A stretch of DNA of 12,628 nt from Fluviibacter sp964604465 (GCA_964604465.1 CAZRYZ010000038.1:1-12628); one strand, 5' to 3'. Counted from the stretch's first letter, positions 1-7,816 are shown. The notes: generated by a model not told the origin, from the letters alone. Program-made: numbers and translations.

Positions 1-1047
1 AATTTCATGGAAGTTGCCTACCTGCTGAAGACCGGCGAACTGCCGACCAAGGCCGAGAAGGAAGACTTCGAAAACAACATCAAGCTGCACACCATGGTGC
101 ACGACCAGATCAGCCGTTTCTACAATGGCTTCCGTCGTGACGCACACCCGATGGCCATCATGGTTGGTGTGGTTGGCGCGCTGTCGGCTTTCTATCATCA
201 TGGTGAAGATTACTCGAAGCCGGAAGTACGCAGCATTGCCTTCAACCGTATCGTGGCTAAGATGCCGACGATCGTTGCCATGGCCTATAAGTACTCGATC
301 GGTCAGCCGTTCATGTACCCGCGTAATGATCTGGGCTACACCGCCAACTTCATGCACATGATGTTCGGTACCCCGTGCGAAGAGTACAAGCCGAACCCGG
401 TTCTGGTGCGCGCTCTCGACATTATCTTCACGCTGCATGCCGACCACGAGCAAAATGCCTCGACCTCGACCGTCCGTCTGGCCGGCTCGTCGGGTGCCAA
501 CCCGTTCGCTACCATGGCTGCCGGTATCGCCTGTCTGTGGGGTCCGGCACACGGTGGTGCCAACGAAGCCTGTCTGAACATGCTGGAAGAGATTGGTGAC
601 GTCTCGCGCGTGCCGGAATATATTGCTCGCGCCAAAGACAAGAACGACAGCTTCAAGCTCATGGGCTTCGGTCACCGCGTCTACAAGAACTTCGACCCGC
701 GCGCCAAACTGATGCGCAAGGTCTGCTACGACGTGCTTCAAGAACTGGGTCTTGAAAACGACCGCCTGTTCAAGCTGGCCATGGAACTGGAAAAGATCGC
801 CCTGGAAGATCCGTACTTTGTCGAGAAGAAGCTCTACCCGAACGTGGACTTCTACTCGGGCATCGTTCAAAAGGCTCTGGGCATCCCGACCGACATGTTC
901 ACCTGTATTTTTGCTCTGGCACGTACCGTCGGCTGGATGACGCAGTGGGAAGAAATGATCACCGATCCGGAATACAAGATCGGTCGTCCGCGCCAGCTGT
1001 ACACCGGTGCTGCCCGTCGCGACGTCAAGCCGCTCGAGAAGCGCTAA
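1..1047 (+). CDS. gltA: Citrate synthase, 3' part (5' end outside window)
   Basis: Citrate synthase condenses oxaloacetate and acetyl-CoA to citrate in the cytoplasm, the entry step of the TCA cycle. The reading frame is open from base 1 (Asn-Phe before the first visible Met), so that Met is internal. About 348 residues are visible; enterobacterial GltA is near 427, so roughly 80 N-terminal residues lie upstream. The family's catalytic residues are present: His in WGPAHGGANEA (codon 550-552), His in GFGHRVYKN (673-675) and Asp in YPNVDFYSG (847-849). The HADHEQNASTSTVR and RPRQLYTG segments match the type II hexameric, NADH-regulated class found in Gram-negative bacteria; allosteric control is family knowledge, not visible here. 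An intrinsic terminator follows 23 bases after the stop, so read-through into sucA is probably partial. Confidence 0.97.
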   Translation, partial: NFMEVAYLLKTGELPTKAEKEDFENNIKLHTMVHDQISRFYNGFRRDAHPMAIMVGVVGALSAFYHHGEDYSKPEVRSIAFNRIVAKMPTIVAMAYKYSIGQPFMYPRNDLGYTANFMHMMFGTPCEEYKPNPVLVRALDIIFTLHADHEQNASTSTVRLAGSSGANPFATMAAGIACLWGPAHGGANEACLNMLEEIGDVSRVPEYIARAKDKNDSFKLMGFGHRVYKNFDPRAKLMRKVCYDVLQELGLENDRLFKLAMELEKIALEDPYFVEKKLYPNVDFYSGIVQKALGIPTDMFTCIFALARTVGWMTQWEEMITDPEYKIGRPRQLYTGAARRDVKPLEKR

Positions 1048-1070
1048 TCGCAGGATCAGCATGACTCCGG

Positions 1071-1094
1071 AAGGGGCGGCTTTGCCGCCCTTTT
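1071..1094 (+). terminator. Intrinsic terminator behind gltA
   Basis: The arms AAGGGGCGGC (1071-1080) and GCCGCCCTTT (1084-1093) pair over 10 positions with one G-U wobble. The loop is three bases, and a run of four T begins at 1091. The GC-rich stem suits a Rho-independent terminator. The U-tract is short, so termination may be incomplete. It would separate gltA expression from the downstream sucA-sucB-lpdA genes. Confidence 0.75.
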
Positions 1095-1162
1095 CCACAA
1101 GGGGCGCTGTGTGCAAGCGCAGCATCCCTTCAGAATTAAGACGTTGCGCAGTCAACATACCA

Positions 1163-1186
1163 GAGGAAGGGAATCCTCCGATTCCC
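1163..1186 (+). repeat. Overlapping inverted repeats in the sucA leader
   Basis: GGGAATC (1169-1175) and GATTCCC (1180-1186) form a perfect 7-bp stem with a CTCC loop. GAGGA (1163-1167) and TCCTC (1174-1178) form a second 5-bp stem that uses some of the same bases, so the two cannot form together. No T-run follows, so this is not a terminator. It lies about 35 bases upstream of the sucA start codon. Confidence 0.45.
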
Positions 1187-1221
1187 GCAAACATAACGAT
1201 CAACCGACTACGGTGACCATG

Positions 1222-4053
1222 ATGATGAAGGAACAATTCGAGACCTCCTATCTGTTCGGCGGCAACGCGCCGTTCGTGGAGGAGTTGTATGAAGCCTGGC
1301 TGGAGGATGCCGCATCGGTCCCCGAATCCTGGCAGAAGTACTTTGACGATCTGGCGCGTCAGCCGGGTGCAGCTGCCCGTGACGTGGCGCATGCGCCGGT
1401 CATCGCTGCCTTTGAGGCAGCCGGACGAACCGGCTTCCGTCCCACCGGGTCGGCCTCGGGTGGTGATGTTCAGAAGAACCTTGCGGTTGAGAACCTCATC
1501 AACGCCTATCGCTTCAATGGCCACCAGCGTGCTGATCTGGATCCGCTCAAACGCGATGTGCGTCCGCCGGTGACCGATCTGGACCCCAAGACCTATGGTC
1601 TCACTGATGCCGATATGTCGCGCAGCTTTGATACGGGTGACTTCAAGGTGGGTTCGGGCACCAGTGCACCGCTCAACCAGATCATCGATGCCCTGAAGCA
1701 GACCTACTGCCATCACATCGGCGTCGAATACATGTACATGACCTCGTACGAGGAGAAGCAGTGGCTGCAGGCACGGATCGAACCGAATCGTGGCCAGGCA
1801 GCCTATTCGGCCGAAGAGAAGAAGCGCTTCCTTGAGCGCCTCACCGCTGCTGAAACGCTCGAACGTTACCTGCATACCCGCTATGTCGGCCAGAAGCGTT
1901 TCTCACTGGAAGGCGGCGAGTCGCTCATCTTGTCCATGGACGAACTGATCCGCGTCGCGGGCGGCATGGGCGCCAAGGAAATCGTGATCGGTATGGCTCA
2001 CCGTGGCCGTCTGAATGTCCTTGTCAACACCCTGGGCAAGAAGCCGTCCATGCTCTTCGATGAGTTCGAAGGCAAGAAGAAAGTCGATCTCGGCTCGGGT
2101 GACGTCAAGTACCACATGGGCTACTCATCAGACGTCTCGACGGCGGGTGGTCCGGTTCACCTGACGCTCGCTTTCAACCCGTCGCACCTCGAAATCGTTA
2201 ACCCGGTGGTTGAAGGCTCTGTCTTTGCCCGTCAGTTCCGTATCGGTGAAGATGGCAAGAACGAAATTATTCCGGTACTGATCCACGGTGACGCCGCCGT
2301 AATCGGTCAGGGCTGCAACCAGGAGATGCTCAACTTCGCGCAGACCCGCGGTTACGGCACGGGCGGTACGATCCATATCGTGGTTAACAACCAGATTGGC
2401 TTTACCACCTCGGATCCCCGCGACTACCGTTCGGGTTTCTACTGTACCGACATCTTCAAGATGTCGGACTCACCGATCTTCCACGTCAATGGCGACGATG
2501 CCGAAGCCGTGGCACTGGTCACGCGCCTGGCGGTCGAATACCGTCAGACCTTCAAGAAAGACGTCGTCATCGACATCTTCTGTTTCCGTAAGCTCGGCCA
2601 TAACGAGCAGGATGAGCCCATGGTTACCCAGCCGCTCATGTACAAGAAAGTACAAGCGCACCCGGGTACCCGCAAGGTCTACGCTGATCAGCTGGTGGCT
2701 GCCGGTGTGGTGCCCGCCGAAGGTCCGGACAGCATCATCAAGGATTACCGTGCCCACCTCGACCGGGGTGAACTGCTGGTCAATCCGGTGATCTCTGACT
2801 ATAAGCGCAAAAACGCCCAGGACTGGACCCCATTCACCAGCAAGCAGTACATCGAAACGGTGAACACCAAGGTGCCGGCCAAAGAACTCAAGCGTCTGGG
2901 TCTGAAGCTCGCCGAAGTGCCGGAAGGCTTCGTTCCACATTCGCGCGTGAAGAAGATTCTCGAAGACCGCAAGGCCATGGCCGAAGGTAAGCTGCCGATC
3001 GACTGGGGTATGGGTGAGAACCTGGCCTACGCCACGCTGCTGGCTGAAGGCTTTGGTGTCCGTATCTCGGGTGAGGACGTCGGTCGGGGCACCTTCTTCC
3101 ACCGCCACGCCACCATTCACGATCAGAACCGTGAAAGCTGGGACAAGGGCAGCTACCAACCGCTGGCCCATCTGCAGGATGGCCAGGCACCGTTCCAGTG
3201 TTATGAGTCGGTACTCTCTGAAGAGTCGGTGCTCGCCTTCGAATATGGTTACGCCACTGCCGAGCCCAATCAACTCGTCGTCTGGGAAGCCCAGTTTGGT
3301 GACTTCGTCAACGGTGCGCAGGTCGTGGTTGACCAGTTCATCGCCTCAGGTGAGACCAAGTGGGGTCGCGGCTGTGGTTTGGTCATGCTCCTGCCGCATG
3401 GCTACGAAGGGCAGGGTCCAGAGCACTCATCGGCTCGCCCGGAGCGTTTCATCCAGCTCTGCGCCGAAATGAACATGGAAGTCTGTGTGCCGTCGAGCGC
3501 CAGCCAGATCTACCATGTACTTCGTCGTCAGATGGTTCGCAAACAGCGCAAGCCGCTGGTCATCTTCTCGCCGAAGTCGCTACTCCGTAACAAGGATGCC
3601 AGCTGCTCGATGGACGATCTGGCCAAGGGTGAATTCAAGCGCGTCATCGGTGAAATTGACGACCTGAATCCGGCCAAGGTGACCCGTATCATCCTGTGCA
3701 CGGGCAAGGTCTACTACGAACTGCTCAACGCCCGTCGTGAGCGTAAGCTCGACAACATCGCCATCATTCGCATCGAACAGCTCTATCCGTTCCCGGAAGA
3801 GTCATTCAAGGCAGAACTGGCGAAGTTCCCGAAAGCCACCGAGATCGTCTGGTGTCAGGAAGAACCGCGTAACCAGGGTTTCTGGTACTGGTTCGCATCG
3901 CGTCAGCACCTGGCCCGTTCGGTGGGTCCGAAACAGAATCTGCTTCTCGTCTCGCGTCCGGCAGCAGCATCGCCGGCCGTTGGCTACCTGGCCAAACATA
4001 ACGAGCAGCACAAGGCATTGATCGAGTCCGCAATGGGCAAGATCGAGTATTAA
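1222..4053 (+). CDS. sucA: 2-Oxoglutarate dehydrogenase E1 (thiamine-diphosphate dependent)
   Basis: This E1 component decarboxylates 2-oxoglutarate and passes the succinyl group to the lipoyl arm of E2 (SucB). Order of parts in the 943-residue product (E. coli SucA has 933): an N-terminal E2-docking segment (SYLFGGNAPFVEELYE), then the thiamine-diphosphate domain, then the transketolase-like and C-terminal domains. His260 (GMAHRGRLNVLVN) and His298 (KYHMGYSSD) fall at the same numbers as the E. coli active-site histidines. GDAAV near 356-360 and NNQIGFTT belong to the cofactor site, and PEHSSAR near 733-739 carries another conserved His. Three ATGs stand in a row (1219, 1222, 1225). I chose 1222 because Met-Met-Lys-plus-SYLFGG starts are usual in relatives and a weak GGTG (1212-1215) is then six bases away. 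It is 27 bases upstream of sucB. Confidence 0.96.
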   Translation: MMKEQFETSYLFGGNAPFVEELYEAWLEDAASVPESWQKYFDDLARQPGAAARDVAHAPVIAAFEAAGRTGFRPTGSASGGDVQKNLAVENLINAYRFNGHQRADLDPLKRDVRPPVTDLDPKTYGLTDADMSRSFDTGDFKVGSGTSAPLNQIIDALKQTYCHHIGVEYMYMTSYEEKQWLQARIEPNRGQAAYSAEEKKRFLERLTAAETLERYLHTRYVGQKRFSLEGGESLILSMDELIRVAGGMGAKEIVIGMAHRGRLNVLVNTLGKKPSMLFDEFEGKKKVDLGSGDVKYHMGYSSDVSTAGGPVHLTLAFNPSHLEIVNPVVEGSVFARQFRIGEDGKNEIIPVLIHGDAAVIGQGCNQEMLNFAQTRGYGTGGTIHIVVNNQIGFTTSDPRDYRSGFYCTDIFKMSDSPIFHVNGDDAEAVALVTRLAVEYRQTFKKDVVIDIFCFRKLGHNEQDEPMVTQPLMYKKVQAHPGTRKVYADQLVAAGVVPAEGPDSIIKDYRAHLDRGELLVNPVISDYKRKNAQDWTPFTSKQYIETVNTKVPAKELKRLGLKLAEVPEGFVPHSRVKKILEDRKAMAEGKLPIDWGMGENLAYATLLAEGFGVRISGEDVGRGTFFHRHATIHDQNRESWDKGSYQPLAHLQDGQAPFQCYESVLSEESVLAFEYGYATAEPNQLVVWEAQFGDFVNGAQVVVDQFIASGETKWGRGCGLVMLLPHGYEGQGPEHSSARPERFIQLCAEMNMEVCVPSSASQIYHVLRRQMVRKQRKPLVIFSPKSLLRNKDASCSMDDLAKGEFKRVIGEIDDLNPAKVTRIILCTGKVYYELLNARRERKLDNIAIIRIEQLYPFPEESFKAELAKFPKATEIVWCQEEPRNQGFWYWFASRQHLARSVGPKQNLLLVSRPAAASPAVGYLAKHNEQHKALIESAMGKIEY

Positions 4054-4070
4054 TAACCATAAGAGTCCGT

Positions 4071-4076
4071 GGAGAG
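4071..4076 (+). promoter_or_regulatory. Ribosome binding site of sucB
   Basis: GGAGAG lies just upstream of the ATG at 4081. It decides the start against an in-frame candidate at 4069, which would place this purine-rich site inside the coding region. The ATG at 4081 gives Met-Ala-Ile-Ile-Asp-Val-Lys-Val-Pro, the usual beginning of a lipoyl domain. Confidence 0.8.
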
Positions 4077-4080
4077 AACA

Positions 4081-5280
4081 ATGGCAATTATCGACGTCAA
4101 AGTCCCGCAACTATCTGAATCGGTCGCCGAGGCCACCCTGGTGTCCTGGCACAAGAAAGAGGGCGAAGCCGTTTCCCGCGATGAAAACCTCATCGATATT
4201 GAAACCGACAAGGTCGTGCTGGAATTGCCCGCCCCGGATGGCGGCGTGATCGTCAAGCTGATCAAGGGGGATGGCGATACCGTCGTCTCGGGTGAAGTTA
4301 TTGCCCAGATCGATACGGCGGCTACTGCCTCGGCACCGGCCCCGGCTGCTGCTGCCGCACCGGCTGCGGCGCCTGCCGCGGCTCCGGCCGCCGCGCCTGC
4401 TGCAGCGGCTGCTGCCCCTGCAGGGACGGCTAGCCCGTCAGCCCGCAAGATCCTGGAAGAGAAGGGTGTTGCTGCCGCTGACGTTGCCGGTTCTGGCCGT
4501 GGTGGTCGAGTGACCAAGGAAGACGCTGTTGCTGCCCAGCCGAAGGCTGCAGCGGCTGCTGCACCGGTGGCGCTGGGTGACCGTGCCGAACAGCGCGTCC
4601 CCATGTCGCGTCTGCGTGCCCGTATTGCCGAGCGTCTGATCCAGTCGAAGAACGAAAACGCCATCCTGACCACCTTCAACGAAGTGAATATGGGTCCGGT
4701 CATGGCGCTGCGTAAGCAGTATGCCGAGAAATTCGAAAAGCAGCATGGCGTCCGTCTGGGCTTCATGGGCTTCTTCGTCAAAGCGGCTTGTGCAGCCCTG
4801 CAGAAGTTCCCGATCCTCAATGCCTCGGTGGACGGCAATGACATCGTCTACCATGGCTACATCGACATCGGTATTGCTGTCGGTTCCCCGCGCGGTCTGG
4901 TTGTGCCCATCATCCGTAACGCGGATCAGCTGAGCATCGCCGAGATCGAAATGAAGATCGCCGAATTCGGTGCCAAGGCCAAGGACGGCAAGCTGTCGAT
5001 GGAAGAACTGTCGGGCGGTACCTTCTCGATCTCCAACGGGGGTGTGTTTGGTTCGATGCTGTCGACCCCGATCATCAACCCGCCGCAATCAGCCATCCTC
5101 GGCATCCATGCCACGAAGGATCGCGCTGTAGTGGAAAACGGTCAGGTTGTGATCCGTCCGATCAACTACCTTGCCATGTCCTACGACCACCGCATCATCG
5201 ACGGCCGTGAAGCTGTCCTGGGCCTGGTCACCATGAAGGAAGCGCTGGAAGATCCGGCCCGCCTCCTGCTCGGCGTCTAA
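4081..5280 (+). CDS. sucB: Dihydrolipoyllysine succinyltransferase, E2 of 2-oxoglutarate dehydrogenase
   Basis: E2 forms the core of the complex. Its swinging lipoyl arm takes the succinyl group from E1, transfers it to CoA, and is reoxidised by E3 (LpdA). The 399 residues (E. coli SucB 405) show one lipoyl domain (about 2-77) with the lipoylated lysine in ETDKVVLE at Lys44. Then come an Ala/Pro linker (about 79-118), a peripheral subunit-binding domain (about 119-150, SPSARKILEEKG to GRVTKEDAV), a second short Ala-rich linker, and the acyltransferase domain from about 172. The active-site motif SYDHRIIDGREAV places His370 and Asp374 as the catalytic pair. The ending DPARLLLGV matches the succinyltransferase rather than the pyruvate E2 subgroup. 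With sucA upstream and lpdA 15 bases downstream, the assignment is secure. Confidence 0.96.
   Translation: MAIIDVKVPQLSESVAEATLVSWHKKEGEAVSRDENLIDIETDKVVLELPAPDGGVIVKLIKGDGDTVVSGEVIAQIDTAATASAPAPAAAAAPAAAPAAAPAAAPAAAAAAPAGTASPSARKILEEKGVAAADVAGSGRGGRVTKEDAVAAQPKAAAAAAPVALGDRAEQRVPMSRLRARIAERLIQSKNENAILTTFNEVNMGPVMALRKQYAEKFEKQHGVRLGFMGFFVKAACAALQKFPILNASVDGNDIVYHGYIDIGIAVGSPRGLVVPIIRNADQLSIAEIEMKIAEFGAKAKDGKLSMEELSGGTFSISNGGVFGSMLSTPIINPPQSAILGIHATKDRAVVENGQVVIRPINYLAMSYDHRIIDGREAVLGLVTMKEALEDPARLLLGV
4315..4434 (+). repeat. Ala/Pro-rich interdomain linker of SucB
   Basis: About 40 codons encode almost only Ala and Pro, including successive Ala-Ala-Ala-Pro units at residues 95-106. Such flexible linkers let the lipoyl domain swing between active sites. 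The units use different synonymous codons (gct gcg gcg cct, gcc gcg gct ccg, gcc gcc gcg cct), so the repeat exists in the protein more than in the DNA. Confidence 0.85.
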
Positions 5281-5295
5281 GAAAGGAACATCACG

Positions 5296-6720
5296 ATGTC
5301 CCAGCAATTTGACGTACTCGTGATTGGTGGCGGCCCTGGCGGTTATGTAGCTGCCATTCGCGCCGCACAGCTCGGCTTTAAGGTCGCCTGCTGTGAATCC
5401 AACCCCTATGCCGACCCGAAGGGTCAACCGCGCCTGGGCGGTACCTGCCTGAACGTGGGTTGTATCCCGTCGAAGGCACTATTGCATACCTCGCACCTAT
5501 TCGAGGAGGCCGGTCACGCTTTTGCCGACCAGGGTATTACCGTCGGCGCCCCGAAGATCGATGTGGCCAAGATGATTGCCCGCAAGGCCAACATCGTGAC
5601 GCAACTGACCCAGGGAATTGCCGGCCTGTTCAAAAAGAACAAGGTCACTTTCCTGGCTGGCCACGGCACATTTGTCGGCGCCAATGCCAACGGGTATCAG
5701 GTCAAGGTCGGCAAGGAAACGGTCGAGGCCAAGCAGGTCATCGTAGCGACCGGCTCGACGGCCCGCCATCTGCCGGGTGTACCGGTCGATAACGAAGTCG
5801 TTTGCGACAACATTGGTGCACTCGAAATTGGTGCGGTTCCTAAGAAGCTGGCCGTGATTGGCGCTGGTGTCATCGGCCTGGAAATGGGCAGCGTGTGGCG
5901 TCGTCTGGGCGCAGAAGTCACCGTTCTGGAAGCCATGCCGGATTTCCTGGCGGCTGCTGATCAGGATGTGGCTAAAGAAGCCCAGAAGATCTTCACGAAA
6001 CAAGGCCTCTCCTTCAACTTCGGCGTCAAGATCGGTGATATCAAGGCCACCAAGAAGGGCGTCACGATCAACTACACCGACAAAGATGGCAAGGCTCAGA
6101 AGCTTGAAGCCGACCGTTTGGTCGTGTCGATCGGCCGTATCCCCAATACCGATGGTCTGGGTGCCGACAAGGTTGGTCTGAAGATCAACGAACGTGGCAT
6201 GATCGAAGTCGACGGCCACTGCAAAACCAACCTGCCGGGTGTCTGGGCGATTGGTGACGTGGTACGCGGCCCGATGCTGGCTCACAAGGCCATGGAAGAG
6301 GGCGTTGCCGTTGCCGAACTGATGGCGGGTCAGGCGGGTCATATCAGCTTCGACTTTATCCCCTGGGTCATCTACACCGATCCGGAAATTGCCTGGGTCG
6401 GCAAGACGGAGCAACAGCTCAAGGCAGAAGGCGTGGCCTACAAGGCTGGCAAGATCCCGTTCATGGCTAATGGTCGTGCGCTGGGCGCCGGCAATGCCCA
6501 GGGCTTCGTCAAGATGCTGGCCGATGCCAAGACAGATCGCATCCTCGGCGTACATATCATCGGCCCGAATGCCTCGGAGCTGATCGGTGAGTGCGTGGTG
6601 GCGATGGAATTCGGTGCCGCCAGTGAAGACCTGGCCCGTATCTGCCATGCCCACCCGACGCTGTCGGAAGTGGTGCATGAAGCGGCCCTGGCTTGCGATA
6701 AGCGTCCGTTACACTTCTAA
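5296..6720 (+). CDS. lpdA: Dihydrolipoyl dehydrogenase, E3 of 2-oxoglutarate dehydrogenase
   Basis: This FAD-dependent, NAD-reducing disulfide oxidoreductase reoxidises the dihydrolipoyl arm of SucB. The product has 474 residues. It begins with an FAD-binding GGGPGG fold (residues 11-16). The redox disulfide is in GGTCLNVGCIPSK (Cys51 and Cys56), and the NAD-binding fold is near 185-213 (VIGAGVIGLEMGS). The C-terminal interface domain ends with HAHPTLSE, giving the His453/Glu458 pair that completes the partner subunit's active site. The insert between Glu34 and the disulfide (NPYADPKGQPRL) is a feature I associate with betaproteobacterial E3 of the Odh type. An AAAGGAA site (5282-5288) supports the ATG at 5296. 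It is the last gene of the run, followed by a strong terminator. E3 could also serve the pyruvate or glycine-cleavage complexes, but the context favours the 2-oxoglutarate complex. Confidence 0.96.
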   Translation: MSQQFDVLVIGGGPGGYVAAIRAAQLGFKVACCESNPYADPKGQPRLGGTCLNVGCIPSKALLHTSHLFEEAGHAFADQGITVGAPKIDVAKMIARKANIVTQLTQGIAGLFKKNKVTFLAGHGTFVGANANGYQVKVGKETVEAKQVIVATGSTARHLPGVPVDNEVVCDNIGALEIGAVPKKLAVIGAGVIGLEMGSVWRRLGAEVTVLEAMPDFLAAADQDVAKEAQKIFTKQGLSFNFGVKIGDIKATKKGVTINYTDKDGKAQKLEADRLVVSIGRIPNTDGLGADKVGLKINERGMIEVDGHCKTNLPGVWAIGDVVRGPMLAHKAMEEGVAVAELMAGQAGHISFDFIPWVIYTDPEIAWVGKTEQQLKAEGVAYKAGKIPFMANGRALGAGNAQGFVKMLADAKTDRILGVHIIGPNASELIGECVVAMEFGAASEDLARICHAHPTLSEVVHEAALACDKRPLHF

Positions 6721-6734
6721 GCGTTACTCGAATC

Positions 6735-6770
6735 AACAAAAAACGGAAGCCTCGGCTTCCGTTTTTTGTT
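6735..6770. terminator. Bidirectional intrinsic terminator between lpdA and corA
   Basis: A perfect 16-bp inverted repeat (6735-6750 and 6755-6770) encloses the four-base loop CTCG. The inner arm is GC-containing (CGGAAGC/GCTTCCG) and the outer arm is A6 facing T6, so each strand ends in a U-run. It sits 14 bases after the lpdA stop and 14 bases beyond the corA stop on the other strand. It can therefore end both converging transcripts. Confidence 0.92.
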
Positions 6771-6784
6771 GTGAGGGGTCTGGC

Positions 6785-7750
6785 TTATTTCTTGAGCCAG
6801 CCCTTCTTGTGGAAATACCAGAAGGGCACAGTAATCGAAACCGCCATCAGTGCCAGCGAGAACGGGTACCCGTATTCCCAATCCAGCTCAGGCAGGAAGC
6901 GGAAGTTCATACCATAGATGCTGGCAATTAACGTAGGTGGCAGCATGGCCACCGAGGCCACCGAGAAGATCTTGATAATACGGTTCTGATTAATATTGAT
7001 GAAACCAACCGTTGCATCCATCAGGAAGTTCAGCTTGTCGAATACAAAACCCGTGTGGCCATCGAGCGAGTCGATGTCGCGCAGGATCTGGCGACCTTCG
7101 TCGTTCTGATGATCGTTGAGTAGTTTCACGCGCATCAGGAACGACACAGCGCGGCGGGTATCCATTAGGTTACGACGAATCCGGCCATTCAAGTCTTCCT
7201 CGACGGCAATGCCCGACAGGACGACACCGGCCGTGTCATCGGACATTTCGCTCCCCAGAACCTGCTTGCTGAAGTTATCCAGGCGATCATAAATGCCTTC
7301 GATAATGTCGGCGGAGTATTCGACATCAATATCGAGCAGCTGCAACAGGACATCCTTCTCGTCCCGGACGTAGTAGGGCTGGCGACGTGCCCGCAGGCGG
7401 AGCAGACGGAACTGAGCCAGTTCGTCACGGCGCAGGCTGAACAGCATGCCGTTCTTGAGAATAAAAGCAACCCGCATGGTGTTGCTATCTTCATCGGTGT
7501 GCTGGAAAAAGTCGGAACGGATGTGGAGTTCACCGTTTTCTTCTTCAAAGAAACGAGCCGAGGCTTCTAGGTCATCAACCTCGTCGGCTTCGGGCAGCAC
7601 AATTGAAAACTGAACTTTTGCCCACTCGCGCTCCTCCTCAGTCGGGGACTCGAAGTCGACCCAGACAGGATGGCAGTGCTGCAGATCTTCCAGTGACTCG
7701 ACAGTCACCTGCTGCAAGCGGCCGTGGTTGAGTTCAAAAGCGGTAATCAT
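6785..7750 (-). CDS. corA: Magnesium/cobalt transport protein CorA
   Basis: CorA is a homopentameric inner-membrane channel importing Mg2+ (and Co2+, Ni2+). The 321-residue product (E. coli CorA 316) has a large N-terminal cytoplasmic domain with the conserved DLEASARFFEEENGELHI segment and a long pore-lining helix (GFININQNRIIKIFSV). It has two C-terminal membrane segments (about 261-280 and 295-314). The signature Tyr-Gly-Met-Asn ends the first segment (GMN at 280-282, bases 6905-6913), followed by the acidic loop FLPELDWEYGYP; a basic tail ends the protein. The ATG at 7750 aligns exactly with the family start. A TTG 36 bases upstream is also in frame but adds residues not seen in relatives. 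No Shine-Dalgarno site precedes the ATG; instead a good -10 hexamer lies seven bases away, suggesting a leaderless mRNA. Confidence 0.95.
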   Translation of the reverse strand: MITAFELNHGRLQQVTVESLEDLQHCHPVWVDFESPTEEEREWAKVQFSIVLPEADEVDDLEASARFFEEENGELHIRSDFFQHTDEDSNTMRVAFILKNGMLFSLRRDELAQFRLLRLRARRQPYYVRDEKDVLLQLLDIDVEYSADIIEGIYDRLDNFSKQVLGSEMSDDTAGVVLSGIAVEEDLNGRIRRNLMDTRRAVSFLMRVKLLNDHQNDEGRQILRDIDSLDGHTGFVFDKLNFLMDATVGFININQNRIIKIFSVASVAMLPPTLIASIYGMNFRFLPELDWEYGYPFSLALMAVSITVPFWYFHKKGWLKK

Positions 7751-7757
7751 GGCGCGA

Positions 7758-7786
7758 ACTATACCCGTGGCGGTGCCATCGGACAA
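7758..7786 (-). promoter_or_regulatory. Sigma-70-type promoter candidate for corA
   Basis: On the - strand, TTGTCC (7786-7781) and TATAGT (7763-7758) are separated by 17 bases. The -10 box matches the consensus at five of six positions and the -35 at four. Seven bases separate the -10 box from the ATG at 7750, so the predicted transcription start coincides with the start codon or lies one or two bases before it. Confidence 0.6.
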
Positions 7787-7816
7787 GCCAATTCCACAAT
7801 TAGATCAGAGAGATGC

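Larger units (their letters stand above)
1048..1221 (+). other. gltA-sucA intergenic leader
   Basis: This is the longest gene-free stretch in the window, about 170 bases. It holds the gltA terminator and then about 125 bases before sucA. That part contains a 7-bp hairpin (1169-1186) and an overlapping 5-bp alternative (1163-1178). I could not find a convincing sigma-70 promoter: the few TTG or AT-rich hexamers lack a properly spaced partner. The frame of sucA is open back to a GTG at 1111, but the implied 37 extra residues resemble nothing in the family and are treated as untranslated. Confidence 0.6.

Noticed and set aside
1111..1221. Extended N terminus of SucA from a GTG start
   Set aside because: The added 37 residues are polar, unlike any E1 N terminus, and cross the leader hairpins. 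The family start matches the ATG cluster at 1219-1225.
2470..3273. A 267-codon open frame antisense to sucA
   Set aside because: It is embedded in highly conserved SucA coding sequence, has no ribosome binding site I can see and no recognisable domains; a codon-bias shadow.
4050..4844. Long antisense frames over sucB (also 4438-5088), one rich in Ala
   Set aside because: The Ala-rich stretch is the complement of the GC-rich Ala/Pro linker. There is no independent coding evidence.
5497..6678. A 393-codon open frame antisense to lpdA
   Set aside because: It lies wholly inside lpdA, resembles no protein I know, and is explained by the strong codon bias of lpdA keeping the opposite strand free of stops.
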